Source: Bacillota bacterium
GTDB lineage: Bacteria; Bacillota; Clostridia; Oscillospirales; Oscillospiraceae
Assembly: GCA_023459875.1 (NCBI GenBank)
Contig: JAEWRY010000006.1
Location: 1-62,005, forward strand
Direction of reading: 5' to 3'
DNA length: 62,005 bases
Each line of letters begins with the position of its first letter. The stretch's first letter is position 1. Positions 1 through 7,384 of this stretch are shown one piece after another. The notes under the pieces are model-generated. The model saw only the letters and a list, made by a program, of their open reading frames with translations. It ran no database searches and had not been told where the DNA came from. A program made the translations under genes and the position numbers.

Positions 1-366
1 GATCGGTTGTCAGAAGCTGCGTCTCTCCACTCTCCTCAAGCTCCGTGAGGTAAGCTGAATATTTTTCTTTGCGTGAACGCAGCTCTTTGACGGCCTCCTT
101 GATCTGCTCCGGCATCAGCGTCTTCGCCTCGGACTCTGATGCGTCACTATTGTCCATCTGTTTGAGGTATTCCGCGATGTGCTCGTCGATCCGGGCCAGT
201 TTCTTCTGAAGGATCTTTGCGTTGTAGCAATTGTCCTTGCTATTGACCGCGCGGATCTTCGTACCGTCCACCGCAAGCAGTTCCTTAGCCCCAGCTTCAT
301 GCAGAGCTTTACAAACGCACGGAACACGTTCTTGAGCGCTTTCGCGTTGTCTTTTCGAAAATGCAC
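1..366 (-). pseudogene. IS1182-type transposase fragment, frameshifted
   Basis: Read leftwards, the first ~70 bases (366 to about 295) encode HFRKDNAKALKNVFRAFVKL and then CMKLGL. The reading frame then slips, and another frame continues with KELLAVDGTKIRAVNSKDN followed by a charged helical stretch up to the window edge. The order FRKDN, KLGL, DGTKIRA is what I know from IS1182/DUF772-type DDE transposases, where the Asp of the DGTKIR block is catalytic. The 5' third of the gene is missing beyond about 366, where the sequence becomes AT-rich and unrelated. With a frameshift and a lost 5' end this copy is dead. The 3' part runs off the window, so more may exist outside it. Confidence 0.75.
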
Positions 367-368
367 TC

Positions 369-497
369 TACTGGGAATTGGATACGGATATAAATTATGG
401 TAAAGCTCAAAAACAATTGTATGAAACTCATTGGAAAGCGATAGAAAAGTGTTTGATTGTCCCTCATGAAATAATCTTAGGGGAAGTAATTATTTAG
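369..497 (+). pseudogene. AT-rich 3' end of an unidentified gene
   Basis: Immediately right of the transposase remnant an open frame in the opposite direction runs about 42 codons to a TAG at 495-497. It begins YWELDTDINYGKAQKQLYET and ends HEIILGEVII. It has no start codon or ribosome site of its own and uses AT-rich codons unlike the GC-rich genes around it. I read it as the tail of a foreign gene joined to the transposase remnant near 366-369. I do not recognise the family, and a chance open frame cannot be excluded. Confidence 0.3.
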
Positions 498-577
498 CAG
501 TGCCAGACCGAAAATTCAATTTGACATTGCCTAATCCAATAAATTGGTTTGCTAAGTGCTGCGCCCGTCAATTAAAT

Positions 578-694
578 TCAGCTTTTTAATACGAGCCGGA
601 CAGCGCTGGAAGTGCGCTTGTGGATCGCCGCGATCTGGGGTTCCGTCAAGCCTTTCCGGACTTCTGACGCAAGTTGCTTTTCTTCTTCGCCGAA
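578..694 (-). pseudogene. severed C-terminal tail of recQ
   Basis: Past the recQ stop (TAG, 695-697) the same frame stays open for 38 codons, starting FGEEEKQLASEVRKGLTEPQ, to a TGA at 578-580. It reads as a small helical, Myb/SANT-like tail. In related RecQ proteins, as I recall them, such a tail starts with Trp, so the TAG looks like a TGG-to-TAG change. The end is also eroded: one extra A in the run near 582-587 would let the frame continue ...LVLKKLNLI. Both marks suggest the tail is no longer translated, unless the UAG is read through. Confidence 0.5.
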
Positions 695-2635
695 CTATGA
701 TTGGTACGCGCCCGTAAGAGCGTTCCCATACTGCCCTTGCTGATAGTCGGAAAGGGCGTTTTCCTCCGCAGGAGCGTTCGGCTCTTTGCAGAAATCAAGA
801 TACTGTGCGATAGCATCCAGAAACTGACCGCCGAATCGCTGCAGCTTGGCCTTTCCGACGCCGGATACCGCCAGAAACTCGTCCGGCGTGCGAGGTAGTT
901 TTTTGCACATATCCAGTAAGGAAGCGTCGGTGAAAACGATATAAGCGGGGACATGCGCTTCGGCCGCCAGCGTTGATCTGAGCTTTTTTAGTTCTCCATA
1001 GAGCCCGGAGCCTGCCGAGGGAGTTTCTTTTTTCGGCTTTTCCTCTTTTCTCCTTTGTGCGGAAACCGGTGCCTTCATTGCCACCCTGACCCCGCCGCGA
1101 AGGACTTCCTCCGCTTTTGGACAGAGCTTCAAAACAGGATATTCCGAATCGGTCGTCTGCGCATATTTTTGAAGAATCAGGGCATCGATCATCCGACGGA
1201 TCTTCGTTGCCGGCACATCGGCCATGGCTCCATAGGCCGGCTGACGGTTGAGCCCAAGCCTCATCAGTCGCTCGCTTTTACTTCCGTGCAGGAGATCGGC
1301 GATCAAACTGATTCCGTACCGCCCGCCGGTCAGCGCTATGCAGGAAAGGATCCTCTGCGCCTCGATGGTAATGTCCTCCATTTCAAAACCGGTTTCACAG
1401 TTGGAGCAGTTTCCGCAGAAATCCTCCGCCTTATCCCCGAAATATTTGAGGATAAAAGCCCGAAGGCAATCCGTTGTTGTGCAATAAAAGGTCATATATT
1501 TGAGCCGTTCGCGGTCTTTTGCACGGATTTGCTCCCGAGCAGTGGGATCCAGCTCCGGATTCGATTCGGAATGATCGATCAGGAACTGATTGGTGTGCAC
1601 GTCTTTCGGACTATAAAGCAAAATACAGTCGGCGGGACTCCCGTCGCGTCCGGCTCGTCCGGCTTCCTGATAGTAGCTTTCGATATTCTTTGGCATATTA
1701 TAATGGATGACGAACGACACGTTGGACTTATCGATGCCCATGCCGAACGCGTTGGTAGCCACCATCACCGGCTTTCTGTCAAACACGAAATCCTCCTGAT
1801 TCCGGCGGCGCTCTTCATCGGATAAGCCCGCGTGGTACCGGGTTGCTTCAAAGTGATAACGGTTCAGCAGGCCGCATACTTCCTCCACCGTTTTCCGGGT
1901 GGCGCAGTATATAATGCCGCTTTTCTCCCGGCGTCGGGCTAAGAACTCCAGCAGCTCTTTGGATTTGTTCTGAGGCGCCCTCACACCGAAATACAGATTC
2001 GGACGGTCAAAGCCGGTTGTGACGGCAAAGGGGTCCCGCAGCCGGAGGATCCTGGAAATATCCGTTTTCACTTCCCGCGTCGCCGTGGCGGTGAAAGCGC
2101 CGATCACTGGCCGGTACGGCAGTTTGTCCACGAACTCGATGATTTTTAAATAGCTTGGCCGGAAATCCTGCCCCCACTGGGATACGCAATGAGCCTCGTC
2201 AACCGCGATCATCGAAATGCGAAGGCGTGAAAAGATAGTCGGGAACTGCTCCACAGCCAGCCGTTCCGGCGCCACGTAAATGATTTTGTAGGCCCCGGAC
2301 GCCATAAGAGTAAGCGCCTTGTGATACTGACCCGGCGTCAGGGAGCTGTTGAGAAATGCCGCCCGGACGCCCGACTGCGTCAACGCGTTCACCTGATCCT
2401 TCATCAGGGAAATGAGCGGCGAGATAACCAGCGTGATTCCGGGCAGCATCAGCGCCGGGATCTGATAGCAGACGGATTTTCCGGCGCCTGTGGGCATCAC
2501 GCACAGCACGTCTCTTTCCTTAAGAATGCTGTCTATGATATCCTCCTGCCCGGGCCGGAAGTTCTCATGGCCGAAGTTTGACTTTAAAATTTCGTGTTTT
2601 GTCATGTTTTCTGTTTCCATCCTCACGGTTCTCAT
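695..2635 (-). CDS. recQ: ATP-dependent DNA helicase RecQ
   Basis: This 646-residue protein is a 3'-to-5' DNA helicase used in recombination and restart of stalled forks. Visible parts in order are the helicase core with Walker A GAGKS (about residue 50), the DEAH box (about 146-149) followed by CVSQWGQDFRPSY, and motif VI QEAGRAGRDG. A four-cysteine zinc module follows (CLRAF...CGNCSNC), then the RQC winged helix and an HRDC domain (about 545-620, with FLAVSGVGKAKLQRFG). The ATG at 2635 has GAGG only 2 bases upstream; MTKHEIL, ten residues in, is an alternative start. The coding stop seems to be a nonsense mutation that removes a short extra tail. Confidence 0.93.
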   Translation of the reverse strand: MRTVRMETENMTKHEILKSNFGHENFRPGQEDIIDSILKERDVLCVMPTGAGKSVCYQIPALMLPGITLVISPLISLMKDQVNALTQSGVRAAFLNSSLTPGQYHKALTLMASGAYKIIYVAPERLAVEQFPTIFSRLRISMIAVDEAHCVSQWGQDFRPSYLKIIEFVDKLPYRPVIGAFTATATREVKTDISRILRLRDPFAVTTGFDRPNLYFGVRAPQNKSKELLEFLARRREKSGIIYCATRKTVEEVCGLLNRYHFEATRYHAGLSDEERRRNQEDFVFDRKPVMVATNAFGMGIDKSNVSFVIHYNMPKNIESYYQEAGRAGRDGSPADCILLYSPKDVHTNQFLIDHSESNPELDPTAREQIRAKDRERLKYMTFYCTTTDCLRAFILKYFGDKAEDFCGNCSNCETGFEMEDITIEAQRILSCIALTGGRYGISLIADLLHGSKSERLMRLGLNRQPAYGAMADVPATKIRRMIDALILQKYAQTTDSEYPVLKLCPKAEEVLRGGVRVAMKAPVSAQRRKEEKPKKETPSAGSGLYGELKKLRSTLAAEAHVPAYIVFTDASLLDMCKKLPRTPDEFLAVSGVGKAKLQRFGGQFLDAIAQYLDFCKEPNAPAEENALSDYQQGQYGNALTGAYQS

Positions 2636-2889
2636 ATCCTCAAAGAATGTTAAAATATAGTAATTAAGGTCTCAATATGTAAAAAGCATTATATAACCCC
2701 TGCACGAAGAATACAAGAAAAGGCTGATCTGAGAGCCGTGCGGTAATCCTCTTACGCAAGGCTTTCGTGATTCAGCTCCGGAGGGACGGGGGCTGTTTTC
2801 CCGTTTGCCGAAGCGCTTGGTTGATCTGAGAAAGGCATTTTTTCTAACATCTCCGATTCCTGCCGCACAATTTTCAGCGTTAATACCCA
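2636..2889. other. intergenic stretch between recQ and glnN
   Basis: No convincing gene is seen here. The leftward frame at 2672-2890 has no ribosome site and no recognisable protein character. The only repeat I notice is a 10-base direct repeat, TGATCTGAGA, at 2725-2734 and 2822-2831. The promoter of recQ should lie near the left end of the stretch. Confidence 0.5.
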
Positions 2890-2918
2890 TTGACTTAACA
2901 TAGCGATAATGTTAGATT
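2890..2918 (+). promoter_or_regulatory. probable glnN promoter with inverted repeat
   Basis: TTGACT (2890-2895) and TAGATT (2913-2918) are separated by 17 bases. An inverted repeat, TAACAT-N7-ATGTTA (2896-2914), lies in the spacer, where a regulator could block polymerase. It does not fit the GlnR box I know (TGTNA-N7-TNACA). The promoter is inferred from position only. Confidence 0.5.
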
Positions 2919-2956
2919 TATATAAAGTATAGGCGAATTTGTGATATGTGTGAAAC

Positions 2957-2997
2957 AAAGGTGTTTCTGATGTACTTCAGGAATGCCTTTTTATTTT
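2957..2997 (+). terminator. terminator-like hairpin in the glnN leader
   Basis: AAAGGTGTTTCTGA pairs with TCAGGAATGCCTTT across a 6-base loop (14 pairs, a few G-U), followed by a T-rich tract. It lies between the proposed promoter and the glnN ribosome site, so it could act as an attenuator that must be bypassed for glnN expression. Confidence 0.6.
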
Positions 2998-3022
2998 TTA
3001 TTATTTTTAGGGGGTATACATA

Positions 3023-5104
3023 ATGGGCTGTGTTAAAACTGTTTCGCCCGAAGCAATTTTCAGCGAATATGTATTTAATGAAGCGACAATGAAGACCAGA
3101 CTCTCAAAATCCGCGTTTAAAGTACTTAAAGCGACCATCGACGCCGGCAAGTCGCTGGACACTTCCGTTGCCGACGAAGTGGCCACCGCCATGAAGGAGT
3201 GGGCCATCGAAAAGGGCGCCACCCATTTCACCCACTGGTTCCAGCCCATGACCGGCATCACCGCGGAAAAGCACGACGCGTTCATTTCCCCCACCGGCGA
3301 CGGCAGAATCGTGATGGAGTTTTCGGGCAAAGAGCTCATCAAGGGCGAGCCCGACGCTTCCTCCTTCCCCTCCGGCGGCCTGCGGCAGACGGCCGCCGCA
3401 CGCGGCTATACCGCCTGGGACTGCACCTCTCCCGCTTTTGTCAAGGACGGGACCCTCTATATCCCCACCGCATTTTTCTCCTTCACCGGCGAAATTCTCG
3501 ATAAGAAGGCCCCCCTGCTGCGCAGTGTCGAGGTCCTGAGTAATCAGGCCCTGCGCGTCCTCAAGGCCCTGGGGAACACCACCTCTAATAAGGTGATCGC
3601 CACCGTGGGACCCGAGCAGGAGTATTTCATCATTAACCGCGCCATGTACGAAAAGCGCCTGGACCTGATGCTGACCGGCCGAACCCTCTTCGGCGCCAAG
3701 CCGCCCAAGGGCCAGGAGCTGGAGGACCAGTATTTCGGAAGGCTGCGCATCAAGATCACCGAGTTCATGCACGACTTGGACACCGAGCTGTGGAAGTTGG
3801 GCATCACCGCGAAGACCAAGCATAACGAGGTGGCTCCCGCCCAGCACGAGCTGGCCATCATTTTTGACCCCGCGAACGTGGCGGCCGACCACAACCTCCT
3901 CGTCATGGAGACCATGAAGACGGTGGCCAAGAAGCACGGCCTCACCGCCCTGCTGCATGAGAAGCCCTTCGCGGGCGTGAACGGCAGCGGCAAGCACATC
4001 AACTGGTCCGTCGCCACCGACGACGGCATTAACCTGCTGGACCCCGGCACCACCCCCATCCAGAATCTCATGTTTCTGGTCTTCCTGGCCGCTACCGTCA
4101 AGGCGGTCGACGAATACGCCACCCTGCTGCGGCTCTCAGTGGCCAGCGCCGGCAACGACCACCGCCTGGGTGCCAACGAGGCTCCTCCCGCCATCATCTC
4201 CATGTTCGTGGGCACTGAGCTGGAAGCCGTCATCGAATCCATCACCAGCGGGAACCCGTACTCCGACCTGGGCCGCGCCAAGACCAACCTGGGCGTTTTG
4301 TCCCTGCCGATGATTACCGAGGACTCCACCGACCGCAACCGTACCTCGCCCTTCGCCTTCACCGGCAACAAGTTCGAGTTCCGTATGTGTGGTTCCGCCA
4401 ATAACATCGCCGAGCCATGCTTCACCCTCAACACGGTGGTGGCTCTGGTGCTCACCGAAGTGGCCGACAGACTGGAAAAGGCGGACGATCCCGAGACCGC
4501 CGCCTGGGCCATTACGAAGGAATTCTTTGCCGCCCACAAGAGGATCATCTTTAACGGCAACAACTATTCCGAGGAGTGGGTGGAGGAAGCCGCCAGGCGC
4601 GGCCTGCCCAACATCGGCAATACGGTGCTCGCCATTAAGGAGCTCAAGTCGGAAAAGAACAGGGCCGCCTTTATCAAGACCGGCGTTCTGCGCGAGACGG
4701 AAATCGAATCCCGCTATGAGATCATGCTGGACTACTACGCCAAGACCATCAACGTGGAGGCGCTGACCCTCGCCGACATGACGGAGCGCCAGCTGCTTCC
4801 CGCTACCCTTGGTTACGCCCTGAAGCTCTCCGAGATTTCCGAAAAGACCGGCAGCAAATCCGCGAAGGACCGGCTCGCCGCTATTGTGTCGTTGGCGGAC
4901 GAGATGGACGCCAAACTCTCCGCCCTGAAGGCCGCCGTGGAAGCGCCCGAGTCCGGGGATGCGCTTGCGGTTGCGCTGTATTTCCGTGAAAAGGTGGTTC
5001 CCGCCATGGAGGCCGCCCGCACCGTCATCGACGAGACGGAAAAAGTGGTTCCCGCCGACGTGTGGCCCGTTCCCGTATACGCCGACATGCTTTTCAGAGT
5101 CTAA
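3023..5104 (+). CDS. glnN: glutamine synthetase, type III (GlnN)
   Basis: This enzyme makes glutamine from glutamate, ammonia and ATP and is a main entry point for nitrogen. The 693-residue length and overall sequence fit the large GSIII class rather than the ~450-residue GSI. Typical blocks are visible: THFTHWFQPMTG near residue 70, the glutamate-rich metal site in TVGPEQEYFII, HNEVAPAQHELA, and NGSGKHINWS. The start is supported by AGGGGG (3010-3014) about 8 bases upstream of the ATG. The gene stands alone between its own leader and a double hairpin. The hairpin at 2957-2991 suggests antitermination or attenuation control. Confidence 0.96.
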   Translation: MGCVKTVSPEAIFSEYVFNEATMKTRLSKSAFKVLKATIDAGKSLDTSVADEVATAMKEWAIEKGATHFTHWFQPMTGITAEKHDAFISPTGDGRIVMEFSGKELIKGEPDASSFPSGGLRQTAAARGYTAWDCTSPAFVKDGTLYIPTAFFSFTGEILDKKAPLLRSVEVLSNQALRVLKALGNTTSNKVIATVGPEQEYFIINRAMYEKRLDLMLTGRTLFGAKPPKGQELEDQYFGRLRIKITEFMHDLDTELWKLGITAKTKHNEVAPAQHELAIIFDPANVAADHNLLVMETMKTVAKKHGLTALLHEKPFAGVNGSGKHINWSVATDDGINLLDPGTTPIQNLMFLVFLAATVKAVDEYATLLRLSVASAGNDHRLGANEAPPAIISMFVGTELEAVIESITSGNPYSDLGRAKTNLGVLSLPMITEDSTDRNRTSPFAFTGNKFEFRMCGSANNIAEPCFTLNTVVALVLTEVADRLEKADDPETAAWAITKEFFAAHKRIIFNGNNYSEEWVEEAARRGLPNIGNTVLAIKELKSEKNRAAFIKTGVLRETEIESRYEIMLDYYAKTINVEALTLADMTERQLLPATLGYALKLSEISEKTGSKSAKDRLAAIVSLADEMDAKLSALKAAVEAPESGDALAVALYFREKVVPAMEAARTVIDETEKVVPADVWPVPVYADMLFRV

Positions 5105-5121
5105 ACAAAATACGCAGTGAG

Positions 5122-5205
5122 CCGCGCCTTATAAGGCGCGGATCATTTTGCAGTATGTGAAAGAGAAAGCCTGCTCCCCGCAGGAAACGGATCGCAGGCT
5201 TTCTT
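5122..5205. terminator. two hairpins between convergent genes
   Basis: The first is a perfect 20-base palindrome, CCGCGCCTTA/TAAGGCGCGG (5122-5141), just after glnN. The second pairs AGAAAGCCTGC (5164-5174) with GCAGGCTTTCT (5194-5204) and has a T/C-rich stretch on the leftward side. Together they probably end glnN and the leftward permease operon. Confidence 0.65.
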
Positions 5206-5237
5206 AGCTATGACTATATCCGCGGCGCGGTTCAATT

Positions 5238-5990
5238 TCACGCTTTCGGTAAAAAGCCGGTCGTTTCCGCCGGTGAAGATTCATCCATGACGATTGCTTT
5301 CGAGGGACAGGAGCCCACTGCCTGTGCCAGCTTTGCTTGATTGATTGCTCCGTCCGTTTCTTTGAGAGAAGCCTTTTTATCCTTTATTTCAAATAGTTCA
5401 GGATAGTTCTTGACGCAAAGGGAGCATCCCATGCAGGCGGATTTGTTAATATGGGGGCCTTTCTGCGTTTCCTTATCCCGCGGAAGATCCTCGTCATTAA
5501 CGAGCTTTGCGGCAAGGAAGGAAAAAAGAAGGATGGCAAAAACGGTGAGCACCCAGCGGACCGCCATGAACCGAAAGCCCAAAAACTTCATTTCGTTGAG
5601 CAGCATCGGAACCTTGATCACGGCCCATGCGCTCAGGATGATGACGATATTTCTCACCGAGGCGCCTTTCTTATGTAGGGTTACGCACAGCGGGAAGGCT
5701 GCGTAAATCGGCCCCGCCGAGATACTTCCCAGCACAAGGGATAAAATCACGCCCTTTACTTTCGCGTCCCGCCCCAGGTATTTCATTATTTTTTCCTTTG
5801 GAACCCACAAATCCAGAAGAGCCGTCAGAATAAAAATGACCGGCATGACCGCAATCATTTCTTTGATGAAGTACACACTGTTTTTCACCGAGGCTATTCC
5901 GGCATCGGGTTTTATAATAAACATGGCGATGTAAGCGGCGGCGATGAGCAGGATAAACAGATTATCTTTTGCTTTGCGCAGAACCTTCAT
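5238..5990 (-). CDS. permease half with C-terminal [4Fe-4S] ferredoxin domain
   Basis: The first ~165 residues form about five membrane helices and include GSISAGPIYAAFPLCVTLHK, a pattern of the COG0701 (DUF318/ArsP-like) permeases. After a charged linker a small ferredoxin follows, with CMGCSLC near residues 187-193 and a fourth Cys in GSCPSKAI near residue 228, enough for one [4Fe-4S] cluster. The gene overlaps its upstream partner by 4 bases, so the two halves probably form one transporter. A soluble ferredoxin attached to a permease suggests redox-linked transport or maturation of the substrate, but the substrate cannot be read from sequence. The adjacent divergent Crp/Fnr gene is the likely regulator. 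Confidence 0.8.
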   Translation of the reverse strand: MKVLRKAKDNLFILLIAAAYIAMFIIKPDAGIASVKNSVYFIKEMIAVMPVIFILTALLDLWVPKEKIMKYLGRDAKVKGVILSLVLGSISAGPIYAAFPLCVTLHKKGASVRNIVIILSAWAVIKVPMLLNEMKFLGFRFMAVRWVLTVFAILLFSFLAAKLVNDEDLPRDKETQKGPHINKSACMGCSLCVKNYPELFEIKDKKASLKETDGAINQAKLAQAVGSCPSKAIVMDESSPAETTGFLPKA

Positions 5991-6469
5991 AGAATCACCC
6001 CCATCACAAGAGCAATCGCAATGGCAAACACAAAGCTCAGAGAGTTTCTCACGGCGGTGAATTTTAGACCGAATTCACGCCTTTCCAGCGGGAAGGTGAC
6101 GATGCCGACCATTGTGAGCGTTGTGAGGAAAGCGACGGCGGGAACGATTCCCACGCCCGCGTGCACCAGCGTGCCCACAAGGGGGAAGGCGATGAAAGCG
6201 GGGACCAGAGTGATCGTCCCGAAGGCGGCGGAGACGACGGTGGCCAGGAACAGCGACTGCCTGCCGATAAAATCGGCGATACGCGCGGGCGGGAAAATGG
6301 TCAAAATGAGCCCGATCAGAAAAATGATGGACAGGATACTGCCCAGCATCCCTTTTCCCATGCCGAATGCCATCTTGAGCGCCCGCTTCGTTTTGCCCTT
6401 ATCCTTAACCAGGGAAACGATCAAAAAGATTCCCGTCCCGATCCACATCGCAAGTGTGAGTACATCCAT
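5987..6469 (-). CDS. permease half, partner of the ferredoxin-permease
   Basis: This 160-residue protein is almost entirely membrane helices (four or five) and carries TLVPAFIAFPLVGTLVHAG, a loop similar to the APIYAAFPL loop of its partner. It looks like the N-terminal half of a COG0701-type permease that is normally one chain. The start ATG at 6469 follows TAGGAGGT with good spacing. It is first in a two-gene leftward operon that overlaps the next gene by ATGA. The function is inferred from the partner, and the transported substrate is unknown. Confidence 0.75.
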   Translation of the reverse strand: MDVLTLAMWIGTGIFLIVSLVKDKGKTKRALKMAFGMGKGMLGSILSIIFLIGLILTIFPPARIADFIGRQSLFLATVVSAAFGTITLVPAFIAFPLVGTLVHAGVGIVPAVAFLTTLTMVGIVTFPLERREFGLKFTAVRNSLSFVFAIAIALVMGVIL

Positions 6470-6488
6470 ATGAGACCTCCTACAATTG

Positions 6489-6500
6489 ATTTGATCAAAT
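6489..6500. promoter_or_regulatory. palindromic Crp/Fnr-type operator
   Basis: ATTTGATCAAAT is a perfect 12-base palindrome within TTGATTTGATCAA, close to the TTGAT-N4-ATCAA consensus of Fnr-like regulators but one base shorter in the spacer. It sits between the divergent permease and regulator genes and is the obvious candidate site for the adjacent Crp/Fnr protein. Confidence 0.55.
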
Positions 6501-6576
6501 TATAGAAGGTGTTTCGCTGATTAAATAGACACCTGGGTTTCTTTTTGATAAGATAAACAGGAAGGAGGCGTTTTAC

Positions 6577-7218
6577 ATGAAATTGGAGGAGCTCACGAAA
6601 ATCCCCTTGTTTTCAGAAACCGACCCAGTCCTGCTGGACAGGTGCCTCGGGGGGAGCCGGTCGCATGTAAGGCGCTACGCCAGGGGCGCGACGGTACACC
6701 ATCAGCATGAGACCTGTACGGCGCTCGACGTTGTGATCGCGGGGAATCTCGCCGCGTATTCCCTCGCGGAGAACGGCTCCGCGGTTACCATGTTCGAGTT
6801 CCGGGAAAACGGTATCCTGGGAGCCAATCTGCTGTTTGGAGAAAACCGCGCATACCCGCTCAATATTTACAGCGTGACGGCATGTGAGCTGCTTCAATTA
6901 ACCCAAACCGAGGTGAAAGAACTTCTGCATGATTATCATTTTGTCATGCAGTATATCAAATCCCTGTCGGCCAATTCCCAGGGGATGAACCGAAAGATCA
7001 CGATGCTGACGCAGAAAACCCTGCGGGAAAATTTATTGGATTATCTGAGGCAGCAGTCCTCGCTTCAAAATTCCTCAAGTATCATTCTCCCGATCAGCAA
7101 AAAGGAGCTTGCCGATCACCTGGGGGTTCAGCGGCCGTCTCTCTTCAGGGAGCTTAAGAAGCTGAAAGGCGAAGGAATCCTTGAAATTGAAAACCGGTCC
7201 GTCAGAATAAAGTTTTGA
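6577..7218 (+). CDS. Crp/Fnr family transcriptional regulator
   Basis: The 213-residue protein has an N-terminal cyclic-nucleotide-binding-like beta-barrel (about 1-115, with GNLAAYSLAENGSAVTMFEF), a dimerisation helix (about 118-145), and a C-terminal winged helix. The last reads SKKELADHLGVQRPSLFREL, the classic recognition helix of this family. I see no N-terminal Cys cluster that would bind an Fe-S centre, so it is not an Fnr of the E. coli type. The start follows AGGAGGCG. It is divergent from the permease/ferredoxin operon and probably controls it, and perhaps itself, through the palindrome at 6489-6500. The effector is unknown. Confidence 0.88.
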   Translation: MKLEELTKIPLFSETDPVLLDRCLGGSRSHVRRYARGATVHHQHETCTALDVVIAGNLAAYSLAENGSAVTMFEFRENGILGANLLFGENRAYPLNIYSVTACELLQLTQTEVKELLHDYHFVMQYIKSLSANSQGMNRKITMLTQKTLRENLLDYLRQQSSLQNSSSIILPISKKELADHLGVQRPSLFRELKKLKGEGILEIENRSVRIKF

Positions 7219-7314
7219 AAGTACGAAGCCTCATTCCGTCTTCCCGCGTTCATTCTATCAGACCAGACAGTTTACCGTCCCTGCATGGGGAACAATTATG
7301 GCGGTATTTTATGT

Positions 7315-7343
7315 TTGAAATATGCAATTTTATTTGATATAAT
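7315..7343 (+). promoter_or_regulatory. promoter of the sodium/solute symporter gene
   Basis: TTGAAA (7315-7320) and a perfect TATAAT (7338-7343) are separated by 17 bases, about 40 bases upstream of the start codon. Confidence 0.75.
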
Positions 7344-7384
7344 ATGCATTGTTGCTTTGTTATCAAGAAATGGGGGAATTTGGG

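Noticed and set aside
2672..2890. leftward 72-codon frame between recQ and glnN
   Set aside because: No ribosome site, odd composition, no family resemblance.
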